The position numbers were made by a program, and so were the translations under genes. The notes beneath the pieces are model-generated. The model searched no databases. It was given only the letters and a program-made list of their open reading frames with translations, and was not told the origin of the DNA. Positions 23,984 through 32,393 of a DNA stretch of 64,000 nucleotides are shown here, in pieces. Location: positions 806,001 to 870,000 of the forward strand of contig NZ_JBHTIH010000002.1 of NCBI RefSeq assembly GCF_042677045.1. Reading direction: 5' to 3'. Origin of the DNA: Lysobacter_K koreensis (GTDB lineage: Bacteria > Pseudomonadota > Gammaproteobacteria > Xanthomonadales > Xanthomonadaceae). Positions within the stretch are counted from its first letter, which is position 1, and every line of letters starts with the position of its first letter.

Positions 23984-26695
23984 ATGAATGGACATCCCGT
24001 TGGATACGAAGGCACGGCGGAAGCAGGCGGTGGCGACCCTCATGCCGAGCGCACGCGTGCCCGGGCCCGGCTCGAAGCGCTGATCAAGGCGACTTCTGAC
24101 GTCGTTTACCGGATGAGCGCGGACTGGAGCGAAATGCAGCCGCTCGACGGCCGCGGCCTGGTCGCGAGCAACGACGCTCCGATCCGCGATTGGATGGAGC
24201 GGAACCTTCCTGCTGACGAACATGCCCGGGTGAAGGCGGCAATCGCAGACGCGATTGCAGCGAAGGGAGTGTTCGAGTTGGAGCACCGCGTCGTCGGGCC
24301 CGGGCAGTCCGAGTCGTGGACGTATTCCCGCGCCGTGCCGATCCTTGACGATGAGGGGAACATCGTCGAGTGGTTCGGTCTCGCCCGCGACGTCACCGAA
24401 GCCAGGAGGGCGCAGGAGGCGCTGCGGGAAAGCGAGCAGCGGTTCCGGTCTGTCTTCGAACAGGCGACGGGCGGCATCGCCCAGGTCGACCTGGACGGAC
24501 GGTTAGTGCTGGTCAATGACCGCTATTGCGAAATCGTAGGGCGATCGCGCGAGGAGCTCCTCACCCTCCGCATGCAAGACCTCACCCATCCGGAGGACCT
24601 GCCGCAGAACATCGCTGCATTCGCTGAGGTCGCGGAGGGCCTGCGACCGGGCTTCACGATCGAGAAGCGCTATCGCAGGCCCGACGGCTCGTCCGTGTGG
24701 GTGCAGAACGCCGTCGCGGCTACCCGCGGGCCCAACGGCCGCGTGCAGTTCGTCACGGCGGTCGTCGCGGACATTACGGATCTGAGGGCGGCGGAGGATA
24801 ACCAAGGGACGCTTGCTGCCCAGCGGCAGCTCGCACTCGACGCGGCCCGGCTGGGCTGGTGGCAGTTCGATCCCGCGTCCGGGCTCGTGAGCCACGACGA
24901 GCGCTACGCCGAGATCTATGGCCTGGAGGGATCTTCCCCGCGGCACATCGAGGAGATCAGCCGGCTTCTGCACCCGGAGGACGCGCCCCGCGTGTGGGCC
25001 GCGGTCGAGGCGGCCGTCCAGCCGATGGAGCCGGCGCCTTACGCCGTCGAGTACCGGATCAATCGACCCGATGGCGCGGTGCGTTGGCTGGAAGCCCACG
25101 GAGTGGCTTCCTTCGACGGCCAAGGTGCGACGCGGAAGGTCTCCAGCTTTGTCGGGACCGTCGGCGACGTGACTGCACGACGGCTCGCGGAAGAACTGCT
25201 CCGGGCGAATGAAGCCCGGTTCCGCCTCATGGCCGACGCGTCACCGGCAATCCTGTGGCTGACCGACCCCAACGGCTCCTGCACCTTCCTTTCCCGACAG
25301 TGGTATGAGCTGACCGGCCAGACGGAGCAAGAGGCGCTCGGACTGGGGTGGACCAACGCCACCCACCCCGACGACAAGGAGCATGCGGGCAACACGTTTA
25401 TCGAGGCGAACGCCGCACGAATGTTCTTCCGGACCGAATACCGGCTGCGGGCGTCGGACGGGACGTATCGCTGGGCCGTCGATCTCGGCCGTCCGTGGTT
25501 TTCCGAGACCGGCGAGTACGCCGGGATGGTTGGCGCCGTGTTCGACATCGACGCACGCAAACGGGCGGAAGAAGCCCTCGAAGAGGCCAGCCAGCGCAAG
25601 GACCAGTTCCTCGCGACCTTGGCGCATGAACTGCGGAATCCCCTCGCGCCGATCTCGAATGCCCTGCAGGTCTGGCCTCTCGTGGAGCAAAAACCAGAAG
25701 AGGCCCGGCGGCTGCGTGAAATGATGGGACGGCAGGTGAAGCAGATGGTCCGGCTGATCGATGACCTGCTCGATGTTTCGCGCATCACCCGGGGCAAGAT
25801 CGAGCTCAGGAACGAGCGGCTCGACCTCGCACAGGCGGTCGAGGCCGCGATCGAAGCGCAGCAGCCCTTCATCGATGCCAATCGTCACGAGCTTACCGTC
25901 GTCCTGCCCCCTGTCCCGATCGTGGTAGACGCCGATGCGGGTCGCCTTGTCCAGGTCTTCGGAAACCTCCTCCACAACGCTGCCCAATACACGCGCCCCG
26001 GCGGACACGTGTGGGTGACGCTGCAGCGCGACAGCGACACCGCGGTTGTCAGCGTGCGCGACAACGGTTCCGGAATCCCGAGCGAAATGCTCGGCGGTGT
26101 CTTCGAGATGTTCACGCAGGTCGATCAGTCCCTCGGCCGCTCCCACGGCGGGCTCGGCATCGGTCTTGCCCTTGTGAAAAGCCTCGTCGAACTGCACGGC
26201 GGCAGAGTGGAGGCGACGAGCGAAGGTCCGGGACGAGGGTGCGAATTCGTCGTCCGGCTACCCGTCGCGCCCGATGCTCGCGCTTCCATTGCCTCGTCTT
26301 CGACACGTGCGCACTCGCTCCCGCCCCCGCCTGCGTATCGCGTGCTGGTGGTGGATGACGTCGAGCCGTCTGCGAACACGCTTGCTCTGATGCTCACGCG
26401 CCTCGGACAGGAGCCGCACGCCGTCTACAGCGGTGACTCTGCGCTGACGGCGGTGGAAGAGTTTCGTCCGCAGATCGCGTTCGTAGACATCGCCATGCCG
26501 GTTATGGATGGCTATGAAGTCGCACGGCGCATCCGCGCACTTGTCGGGAAGGGGCCGGTGCTCGTGGCACTCACCGGATACGGGCAGGAAGAGGACCGCC
26601 GGCGCGCATTCGCGGCGGGGTTCGACCATCATCTCGTCAAGCCGACCAGCATCGAGGCGATACACGAATTGCTAACGAGTGTCGCGCCTCGCTGA
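23984..26695 (+). CDS. Hybrid sensor histidine kinase with four PAS domains
   Basis: A 903-residue protein with no membrane helices. By pattern: PAS about 25-145, 150-275, 285-410 and 410-530, HisKA with LATLAHELRNPLAP (His548), an HATPase with NLLHNAAQYTRPGG, DNGSGIP and GGLGIGLALV, a Pro-rich linker, and a receiver beginning YRVLVVDDVEP with Asp835 in FVDIAMPVMDGYE and Lys in HLVKPTS. It is close in architecture to the kinase at 10.1 kb, but with PAS in place of GAF domains. The next gene is on the other strand and no partner regulator is adjacent, so phosphate flow must go elsewhere. Confidence 0.9.
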   Translation: MNGHPVGYEGTAEAGGGDPHAERTRARARLEALIKATSDVVYRMSADWSEMQPLDGRGLVASNDAPIRDWMERNLPADEHARVKAAIADAIAAKGVFELEHRVVGPGQSESWTYSRAVPILDDEGNIVEWFGLARDVTEARRAQEALRESEQRFRSVFEQATGGIAQVDLDGRLVLVNDRYCEIVGRSREELLTLRMQDLTHPEDLPQNIAAFAEVAEGLRPGFTIEKRYRRPDGSSVWVQNAVAATRGPNGRVQFVTAVVADITDLRAAEDNQGTLAAQRQLALDAARLGWWQFDPASGLVSHDERYAEIYGLEGSSPRHIEEISRLLHPEDAPRVWAAVEAAVQPMEPAPYAVEYRINRPDGAVRWLEAHGVASFDGQGATRKVSSFVGTVGDVTARRLAEELLRANEARFRLMADASPAILWLTDPNGSCTFLSRQWYELTGQTEQEALGLGWTNATHPDDKEHAGNTFIEANAARMFFRTEYRLRASDGTYRWAVDLGRPWFSETGEYAGMVGAVFDIDARKRAEEALEEASQRKDQFLATLAHELRNPLAPISNALQVWPLVEQKPEEARRLREMMGRQVKQMVRLIDDLLDVSRITRGKIELRNERLDLAQAVEAAIEAQQPFIDANRHELTVVLPPVPIVVDADAGRLVQVFGNLLHNAAQYTRPGGHVWVTLQRDSDTAVVSVRDNGSGIPSEMLGGVFEMFTQVDQSLGRSHGGLGIGLALVKSLVELHGGRVEATSEGPGRGCEFVVRLPVAPDARASIASSSTRAHSLPPPPAYRVLVVDDVEPSANTLALMLTRLGQEPHAVYSGDSALTAVEEFRPQIAFVDIAMPVMDGYEVARRIRALVGKGPVLVALTGYGQEEDRRRAFAAGFDHHLVKPTSIEAIHELLTSVAPR

Positions 26696-26838
26696 GCGAA
26701 AACCGGGACAGGATTCCCCGCGTTCCACCCCGATGCACCTGACCACGTTTCAGGCGGTGGCGCACTGCGCGCGCTCGGACAGCAGCGCTGACGCGAGCCA
26801 CGGGACGGCCAAGCACGCAGTCAGGAGGGCGCCGCGAG

Positions 26839-26915
26839 GTAGCCCGGGCAAGGCCAAAGGCCGGACCGCGCCGCGATAGCAAAGGCCCCGGGTGCGCCTC
26901 GCCTACCCGGGCTAC
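26839..26915 (+). repeat. GTAGCCCGGG-type inverted-end repeat, short form
   Basis: Starts GTAGCCCGGGCAAGGCCAAA and ends TACCCGGGCTAC, about 77 nt. Its right end contains the TAG stop of the PLP decarboxylase (minus strand, 26912-26914), so the element forms the very end of that gene. Confidence 0.8.
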
Positions 26916-28339
26916 GTTGACTCGGCATCCCCTTGCGAACCCAGCACTCGGCCCAGCACCCGCACCATCGCCGCCGCGCTCGCGACCACGTCGGCCTCGC
27001 TCGTCGCCCAGTTCGACACCGAGATCCGCATCGCGGCCAGGCTGTGCCAGGTGGTGCCGCTGGCCCAGCAGGTGCCGTCGCGTTGCACGCCTTCGATCAC
27101 CTCGCGGGTCAGCGCGTCGTCGTCGCCGAAGCGGACCAGCACCTGGTTCAGGACGACATCGTTGAGGATGCGCACGCCCGGCTGCGCCGCCAGCAACTGC
27201 GCGAACTGGCGGGCGCGCGCGCAGCAGCGGTCGACGAGGTCGGCGACGCCGTCGCGGCCGAGCGCACGCAACGTCGCGTACACCGGGATGCCGCGGGCGC
27301 GGCGGGAGAACTCGGGCACCCAGTCGACCGCGTCGCGTTCGGCGCCGCGGGTCTGGATCAGGTAGGCGGCGGCGGAGGTCATCGCGTCGCGGTGGTCCTG
27401 CGCGTGGCGCACGATGGCGACGCCGCTGTCGTAGGGGACGTTGAGCCACTTGTGCGCGTCGGTGGCCCAGGAGTCGGCCAGCTCGATGCCGTCGGCGAGC
27501 ACGCGGCGGTCAGCACTGGCGCGCGCCCATAGGCCGAACGCGCCGTCGACGTGCAGCCAGGCGCCGTGCGCACGCGCGGCTTCGCCGATCTCGCGCAGCG
27601 GGTCGAAGGCGCCGGTGTTCACGTTGCCGGCCTGGGCGCAGACAATCGTCGGTCCCTGCAACGTGGCCAGCACCTCGCGCAGGCGGTCGGCGCGCATGCG
27701 GCCCTGCTCGTCGGCGGGCACGTGCACCAGCGAGCGCGTGCCCAGGCCCAGGTAACGCAGCGCGACGTCGGCGGTGACGTGCGCTTCCTCCGAGGCGACG
27801 ACGTGGATGCGCGGCGCGCCAAACAGGCCGTCGGCCTCCACGTCCCACCCGGCCCGGCGCAGCACGCCGTGGCGCGCGGCGGCCAGGCAGGTGAAGTGCG
27901 CCATCTGGCAGCCGGTGACGAAGCCGACGCCGCTTTCGCGCGGCAGGTCGAACAGCTCCAGCAGCCAGCGCGCGGCGATTTCCTCCATCGCCGCGGCGAT
28001 CGGCGAGATGACGTGGATGCCGGCGTTCTGGTCCCACGTCGACACCAGCCAGTCGGCCGCCAGCGCCACCGGCAGCGCGCCGCCGATAACGAAGCCGAAG
28101 TAGCGCGGCGAGGCGCAGGCCGACGCGCCACGCTCGGCGTGGCGTGCGAGCAGGTCGATGACGGCGGCGGGGTCTTCGCCGCGTGGCGGCAGCGGCGCGT
28201 CGAGCGCGGCGAGCATCTCGTCGCGGCCGGCACGGGCGCCGACGAAGCGCTGCGGCAAGTCGCGCAGGAAGCCGCTGGCGTGCGCGTGCGCGCGGTCGAG
28301 CAGCGGGTCGAATAGCGGGGCGAACAGGCTGGTGGACAT
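26912..28339 (-). CDS. PLP-dependent group II amino-acid decarboxylase-like protein
   Basis: A 475-residue protein of the aromatic-amino-acid/glutamate decarboxylase fold. The PLP-binding Lys is K297 in SWATDAHKWLNVPYDSG; upstream are EEAHVT (His187, ring stacking) and HVDGAFGLWA (Asp265, pyridine N contact). GVGFVTGCQMAHFTCLAAAR is the phosphate-binding region. It releases CO2 from an L-amino acid to give an amine; the substrate cannot be told from sequence alone. The C-terminus coincides with a dispersed repeat, so the last residues may have been supplied by repeat insertion. Its upstream side carries another repeat 28 nt from the ATG. Confidence 0.87.
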   Translation of the reverse strand: MSTSLFAPLFDPLLDRAHAHASGFLRDLPQRFVGARAGRDEMLAALDAPLPPRGEDPAAVIDLLARHAERGASACASPRYFGFVIGGALPVALAADWLVSTWDQNAGIHVISPIAAAMEEIAARWLLELFDLPRESGVGFVTGCQMAHFTCLAAARHGVLRRAGWDVEADGLFGAPRIHVVASEEAHVTADVALRYLGLGTRSLVHVPADEQGRMRADRLREVLATLQGPTIVCAQAGNVNTGAFDPLREIGEAARAHGAWLHVDGAFGLWARASADRRVLADGIELADSWATDAHKWLNVPYDSGVAIVRHAQDHRDAMTSAAAYLIQTRGAERDAVDWVPEFSRRARGIPVYATLRALGRDGVADLVDRCCARARQFAQLLAAQPGVRILNDVVLNQVLVRFGDDDALTREVIEGVQRDGTCWASGTTWHSLAAMRISVSNWATSEADVVASAAAMVRVLGRVLGSQGDAEST

Positions 28340-28367
28340 GGCAGGCTCCGCGCGCGTCGTCAGCGAC

Positions 28368-28426
28368 TGGCCACCATCCTATCGCCGTGCCGGGGACGCA
28401 TGCCGCAACGGTGGCTTGGCCGAGCC
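28368..28426 (+). repeat. 59-nt dispersed repeat, copy 1
   Basis: TGGCCACCATCCTATCGCCG through GCAACGGTGGCTTGGCC matches 34932-34990 almost base for base, with one compensating indel. The ends are partly inverted (GGCCACC and GGTGGC). It sits just upstream of the decarboxylase start. Confidence 0.75.
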
Positions 28427-28459
28427 CGACCATGGTCCGCTTGATCCGGGGCTAGTGAC

Positions 28460-28610
28460 GTAGCCCGGGTAAGGCCGAAGGCCGCACCCGGGGTGTTGCG
28501 CGATGTGGCAAAAGCGCCGCGGCGTGGCGATCTCAGCGCGCTGCAGCGCGGTCATCCATGTCGCCAGCGAGGTTCTTCGCGGCGCGGTGCGCTTCGCTTA
28601 CCCGGGCTAC
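28460..28610 (+). repeat. GTAGCCCGGG-type inverted-end repeat, long form
   Basis: A 151-nt element that starts GTAGCCCGGGTAAGGCCGAA and ends GCTTACCCGGGCTAC. The inner 100 nt (AAAGCGCCGCGGCGTGGCGA and onward) is nearly identical to the copy at 29868. It separates the decarboxylase from the DUF6326 gene, whose stop lies 7 nt beyond its end. Confidence 0.85.
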
Positions 28611-28616
28611 GCGGGC

Positions 28617-29048
28617 TCAGGCCAAATCGCGCCGGGGCCACGTCCATGCAAACCAGACGACGAGCCCGGTCAAGATCATGTCGAGCGTGCCGAGGAAGAG
28701 ATAGAACGCCCAGGCGCCGGGCATCGTCACCAGCACAAACAGCGTGTAGAGGACGCCCACCACGATGTTCGTCCAGCGGTTCACGACGGGCCGCAGCACC
28801 ATCGACAGGAAAATCATGAGACTCGGAATGGCCATCGAGATCGTGACGCCAAGCAGTACGCCCTGCGTCACGGCACCGAGCGGCGCGATCTCGCCCTCGA
28901 GCATGCCCTTGAGCTTGCCGGGCTGGAAAAGACTGAAGAAATCGCCATACAGGTAACAGCACATCACCGATGCCCAAAGCGCGGACAGTTTCAATTGCAC
29001 GGGTGCGGTGAATTCCTGCAGCGGGGGCGTGCTTCGACGGGTTGGCAT
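28617..29048 (-). CDS. DUF6326-like small membrane protein
   Basis: A 143-residue protein with about four hydrophobic segments and the family-like CCYLYGDFFSLFQPGKL after the first helix. The start is uncertain: ATG 29048, or TTG 29081, which would overlap the DUF4386 stop in a TTGA arrangement and imply translational coupling. It follows the DUF4386 membrane protein on the same strand, probably as an operon. Function unknown. Confidence 0.75.
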   Translation of the reverse strand: MPTRRSTPPLQEFTAPVQLKLSALWASVMCCYLYGDFFSLFQPGKLKGMLEGEIAPLGAVTQGVLLGVTISMAIPSLMIFLSMVLRPVVNRWTNIVVGVLYTLFVLVTMPGAWAFYLFLGTLDMILTGLVVWFAWTWPRRDLA

Positions 29049-29077
29049 GGGCTGGACTCGATGTGCGGGCGCGACGA

Positions 29078-29803
29078 TCAAGTCGTGCCGTGGTGGAGAG
29101 TGGACGGTTCAGCGACGGCGGCCCGGCCGCGCACCCCGACGATCAGCAACCACAGGCAGATGCCGATTTCCCCCACGCTGGATGATGACGCGAGAATTGT
29201 CGACAGCGATGTATGCGCGAACTCGCGCGACAACACGGTTCCGAAAACATCGGCCGTGAGTCCGATGCCGCCCACGATCAGCAACGCCCCAAGCAGCCTG
29301 GGCAGGAAGCCCGATCGGAAGACCAGATAGCCGAAAGGCAGCAGCCAAAGCCCCCAGAGAACGGTGGTGACCAGGATGCCGTTGCCATAGGCCTTGAGTG
29401 CGGTCATGACGAGCGCATTACGTTCGGCGATCGACAAGGCCGCGACGTAATCGGAACCACCCAGCAACGAGAGCGCATCCAGCCGGTGCGCGAGCGCCAC
29501 CAGCGTGATCGGCACGCTGGTCACGGCGAGCGCCACCATCAGCACGGCCGCGTTCTGCCCCACCGACCGAAGCAATCGATACAGCACGAGTGGCAGCAGC
29601 AGGAACGCGATCTGGTTGATCAGCATGCTGGCGATGCCCAGGCGGAACAACGACTCGGATCGCAGGATGTTGTCGAGGGTCGCGACCGCATCACCGCGCA
29701 CGGTGATCTGCGACGGCACGTACATGAGGCCGAAGAGCCCCGTGATCACCACGACGAGATACAACAAACCAGCGGTTCTCGCGATGCGGTCGGTGGGGAG
29801 CAT
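29078..29803 (-). CDS. DUF4386 family membrane protein
   Basis: A 241-residue integral membrane protein with six hydrophobic segments (for example RTAGLLYLVVVITGLFGLMY, MLINQIAFLLLPLVLYRLL and LGALLIVGGIGLTADVFG). The family has unknown function. ATG 29803 has an AAAGG site about 10 nt upstream; a GTG at 29815 is the longer alternative. It is the first gene of a two-gene minus-strand unit with DUF6326. Confidence 0.82.
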   Translation of the reverse strand: MLPTDRIARTAGLLYLVVVITGLFGLMYVPSQITVRGDAVATLDNILRSESLFRLGIASMLINQIAFLLLPLVLYRLLRSVGQNAAVLMVALAVTSVPITLVALAHRLDALSLLGGSDYVAALSIAERNALVMTALKAYGNGILVTTVLWGLWLLPFGYLVFRSGFLPRLLGALLIVGGIGLTADVFGTVLSREFAHTSLSTILASSSSVGEIGICLWLLIVGVRGRAAVAEPSTLHHGTT

Positions 29804-29867
29804 CTGGGCCTGCACCTTTGCGGAAGGTGCGGCAATGTTGCCATACCGGCCACAGGAGAGAAGCGGG

Positions 29868-30027
29868 GTAGCCCGGGGAAGGCCAAAGGCCGCACCGCGC
29901 CGCGATATCCCCCGGTTGCGAGGGGCAAAAGCGCCGCGGCGTGGCGATCTCAGCGCGCTGCGGCGCGATCATCCATGTCGCCAGCGAGGTTGTTCGCGGC
30001 GCGGTGCGCTTCGCTTACCCGGGCTAC
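29868..30027 (+). repeat. GTAGCCCGGG-type inverted-end repeat, long form
   Basis: A 160-nt element starting GTAGCCCGGGGAAGGCCAAA and ending GCTTACCCGGGCTAC, with the same inner block as the copy at 28460. The two copies bracket the DUF6326-DUF4386 pair in the same orientation. No gene is seen between 29804 and 30095 apart from this element. Confidence 0.85.
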
Positions 30028-30095
30028 GCTGGCTGCGCCCTACGCGGGCTGACCTGGAACCGGACCCGTCCGACGCATGTGGCCGGCACGAACGG

Positions 30096-30120
30096 AAACG
30101 CCTGCCGGCGGCAGGCGTTT
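30096..30120 (-). terminator. Intrinsic terminator of the secreted protein gene
   Basis: AAACGCCTGCC and GGCAGGCGTTT pair around a short loop. Read leftwards the stem ends in GTTTCC. It lies 31 nt beyond the stop of the gene at 30151. Confidence 0.65.
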
Positions 30121-30150
30121 CACAGCACCGGCAGATGCAGTCGCAACCGC

Positions 30151-30588
30151 CTACTTCAGCTTCAACTCGCGCAGCAGCTCGGTGCCCATGATGTTGCGCA
30201 TCTTGCCGCGTGCGGCAAAGGCCGAGTTGGACTGCTTCACCGACTGCCCGCTGACCTGGGTCGCGATGGGATCGAGCTTCGCGCGCAAGCCGTCGAGCAT
30301 GGCCATGTTCGGGTAGAACACGACCAGGTACAGATCCGCGTCTTCGTCGCTGCCCGTCTGGTTCTGGTACACCCCGTAGTCGAGGATGATGCCGGCCTTC
30401 TTCTGCGCCTCCAGGATCGGTTTGTACTGGGTCTGCAGGTACTCGAGGTAGTTGTCGAACTCGCCGTCCAGGATGTCCACCGAGGTGACTTGCACGACCA
30501 TCCCTTCGGTATACGGCAACGCCTCCTGCGCGTGGACCGGCGCGCCCAGCCCGAGCGCAAGCACTACCGCCAACACGGTGCCTTTCAT
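30151..30588 (-). CDS. Exported small protein, dimeric alpha-beta-barrel-like, unknown function
   Basis: A 145-residue protein with a signal peptide (LAVVLALGLGAPVHA/QEA) and a strong GAGGAG site before ATG 30588. The mature part (VVQVTSVDILDGEFDNYLEY, AGIILDYGVYQNQTG, DLYLVVFYPNMAMLDGL) has the alternating strand-helix look of ABM/NIPSNAP-type alpha-beta-barrels. No catalytic residues stand out. A periplasmic location is likely. A perfect hairpin lies 38 nt upstream of its start. Confidence 0.72.
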   Translation of the reverse strand: MKGTVLAVVLALGLGAPVHAQEALPYTEGMVVQVTSVDILDGEFDNYLEYLQTQYKPILEAQKKAGIILDYGVYQNQTGSDEDADLYLVVFYPNMAMLDGLRAKLDPIATQVSGQSVKQSNSAFAARGKMRNIMGTELLRELKLK

Positions 30589-30626
30589 GGGGAACTCCTC
30601 GCGGGAATCGCCAGACATCTGGCAAA

Positions 30627-30646
30627 GGGGCCAACGGGTTGGCCCC
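30627..30646 (-). other. Perfect GGGGCCAAC hairpin upstream of the secreted protein gene
   Basis: GGGGCCAACGGGTTGGCCCC, with the following CTTTGCC on the minus strand, lies between the gene at 30151 and any upstream promoter. It could be a terminator for leftward transcription or a 5' leader structure. Confidence 0.45.
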
Positions 30647-30691
30647 GACTCGCAGGCCAGCCCATTCAGGTATGGCCGGCAACCCGGTGAC

Positions 30692-30838
30692 GCAGTCCGG
30701 GCAAGGCCAACGGACGCACCGCGCCTCCCTCGGTTGCGAAGGTGGGTGACGCGCCGCCGCGCGCTTGGAAGGTCAGGGGCGGGCTGGCGGTTCCTAGTTC
30801 CCGTAAAGCCCCGGGTGCGCTCCGCTTACCCGGGCTAC
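30692..30838 (+). repeat. GTAGCCCGGG-type repeat, diverged copy
   Basis: It starts GCAGTCCGGGCAAGGCCAAC and ends CGCTTACCCGGGCTAC. The interior (GCGCCGCCGCGCGCTTGGAAGG) differs from the copies at 28460 and 29868 but resembles a stretch at 36379-36464. The 30589-30987 gap holds no gene apart from these repeats. Confidence 0.65.
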
Positions 30839-30987
30839 GCTGGCTGTCGGTTCCTAGTCCCCTAATCCCGGGCTGGACGGACGCGCCCCCGCGGCAGCGC
30901 GCGACCGCGAACGCGTGGCAGGGCGTCGACACCACGTTGCAGTCGCGCGGCCACACTGGGCCGCCTGCCCTGCGATGGAGCGTTGCC

Positions 30988-31623
30988 TTGAAGCCCACCC
31001 GCCTCGCCCGCTTTTGCGGACTGTCCCTCGCCGTTGGCCTCGCCGCCTGCGGCAACGACCCCGCGCCGACGCCAGCAACGCCTGCACCGGCGTCGGCGGC
31101 CGAGCCCGCATCGGCCCCACCCGCTGTGCCCGCGCCCGCCCCGTCCAGCGCAGCGCCCGCAAGCACCCGCAGCAGCGTCTACGCCGACCTCGGCGATTGC
31201 CGGGTCATCGGCTCGCAACCCGACGAAGCCGGCTACCGCGAGTCGGAGTGCGCCGCGCCCGCCGGCTTTGCGCTGCGGCATGTCGAAGCCGACGGCCGCG
31301 GCAACCTGCTGGTGCGCAAGCCGGGCGGCGAGTTCGTGAGCCTGCGCCTGCCCGAACAGCGCGGCGGCGCCTTCAGCCAGATCGCCCCGCGGGTGGAATG
31401 GCGTGGCAGCGGCGACGGCGACGCCTTCGTGTCCGATGTCCTGGTGCTGCGCTACCTGGCCTGGGAGGATCCGGCCGACCCCAAGAAGCAGACCGCCTAC
31501 CTCATCCCGGTGGCATTGGCCGGCGACCGACCCTGCGTCGCCGCCTTCATTGCCCCGGGGCCCGGGCAGAGCGCGGAAGCCCGCCGCGTCGCCGATTCGG
31601 CGCCCGGCTGCCTGCGCAGGTGA
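30988..31623 (+). CDS. Putative lipoprotein with Pro/Ala-rich linker
   Basis: A 211-residue protein. A TTG start at 30988 is supported by GGAG at 30977-30980 and by a well-placed signal with lipobox LAAC. A Pro/Ala linker of about 40 residues leads to a globular part with four Cys residues (GDCRVIG, ESECAAP, RPCVAAF, APGCLRR), probably two disulphides. It is not recognised as a known family. Location is inferred as envelope-anchored. Confidence 0.7.
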   Translation: MKPTRLARFCGLSLAVGLAACGNDPAPTPATPAPASAAEPASAPPAVPAPAPSSAAPASTRSSVYADLGDCRVIGSQPDEAGYRESECAAPAGFALRHVEADGRGNLLVRKPGGEFVSLRLPEQRGGAFSQIAPRVEWRGSGDGDAFVSDVLVLRYLAWEDPADPKKQTAYLIPVALAGDRPCVAAFIAPGPGQSAEARRVADSAPGCLRR

Positions 31624-31694
31624 TCGCCGGTTTCTGTCGCGTGCCCAGGGTTGATCCGCGCGACCCATGATGGGCTGACAGCCGCCCGCGTCGT

Positions 31695-32123
31695 TCAGAA
31701 CGTGACCTTGACCGACGCCGCGCTGCGCTTCGCCGCGCCGTGATACACGGCCTCGATGTTGTTGCCGTCGGGGTCGATCACGAACGCAGCGTAGTAGCCC
31801 GGGTGGTACGGGCGCTCGCCGGGGGCGCCGTTGTCGGTGCCGCCGTTTGCGAGCGCGGCTTGGTAAAACGCATCGACCATCGCGCGGTCGGCGGCCTGGA
31901 AGGCCAGGTGGGTGGGTCCGGTCAGGCGGCCCTGCGCGGCGTCGCTGTCGGCAGTCGACACGCACAGTTCGTCGGCCCAGAAAAAGTCGGCTTCGTCGCC
32001 GCCCATCGGCACCTGCAGGACGTCGAGCACGGCGGTGTAGAACGCGCGGCTGGCCGCGAGGTCGCGTACCACCAGCTGGATGTGGTCGATGAGGCGGCCG
32101 CGGTGGAGTTCGTTGGTTTCCAT
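31695..32123 (-). CDS. VOC family protein (glyoxalase/bleomycin-resistance-like)
   Basis: A 142-residue protein with the VOC pattern: GRLIDHIQLVVRDLAASRAF at the N-terminus, FFWADELCVSTADSD, GPTHLAFQAADRAMVDAFYQ and YYAAFVIDPDGNNIEAVYHG. It strongly resembles the VOC protein at 62.7 kb; both end with DPDGxNIEAV. The likely metal ligands are the His of DHIQL, the His of THLAF and the Glu of NIEAV. Substrate unknown. An intrinsic terminator pointing in the same direction lies about 90 nt upstream of its start and cannot be its own. Confidence 0.85.
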   Translation of the reverse strand: METNELHRGRLIDHIQLVVRDLAASRAFYTAVLDVLQVPMGGDEADFFWADELCVSTADSDAAQGRLTGPTHLAFQAADRAMVDAFYQAALANGGTDNGAPGERPYHPGYYAAFVIDPDGNNIEAVYHGAAKRSAASVKVTF

Positions 32124-32214
32124 GGGGGCTCCGGTGGTGGCTTGGCACGGGGAAGATGGTGGTAGCACGCGCAGCGTTCGCGATGGATCAAGCCGCTGAG
32201 TGGATGCCTTCCCG

Positions 32215-32242
32215 AAAAAAAAAAGGCCCGCCGGAGCGGGCC
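32215..32242 (-). terminator. Leftward intrinsic terminator not adjacent to its gene
   Basis: GGCCCGCCGGAGCGGGCC at 32225-32242 with ten A before it on the plus strand: read leftwards, a strong stem followed by ten T. No minus-strand gene ends just to the right. The nearest is the DUF1428 gene, whose stop at 33246 faces the methyltransferase stop with only a 9-nt gap. Confidence 0.85.
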
Positions 32243-32393
32243 TCATGCCGGACGCGCGCGGCTGACGCCCCGGCCAGGGAAGCCGACGGACCGGGCGCGG
32301 CGTCGCGGATAACGCACTGCGCCCATTGGATATGGCGGAAAATGCCCTGCCCGTTTTCGCCGCCCCCTTCGCTACCTCAGGAGATTGCCCGTC

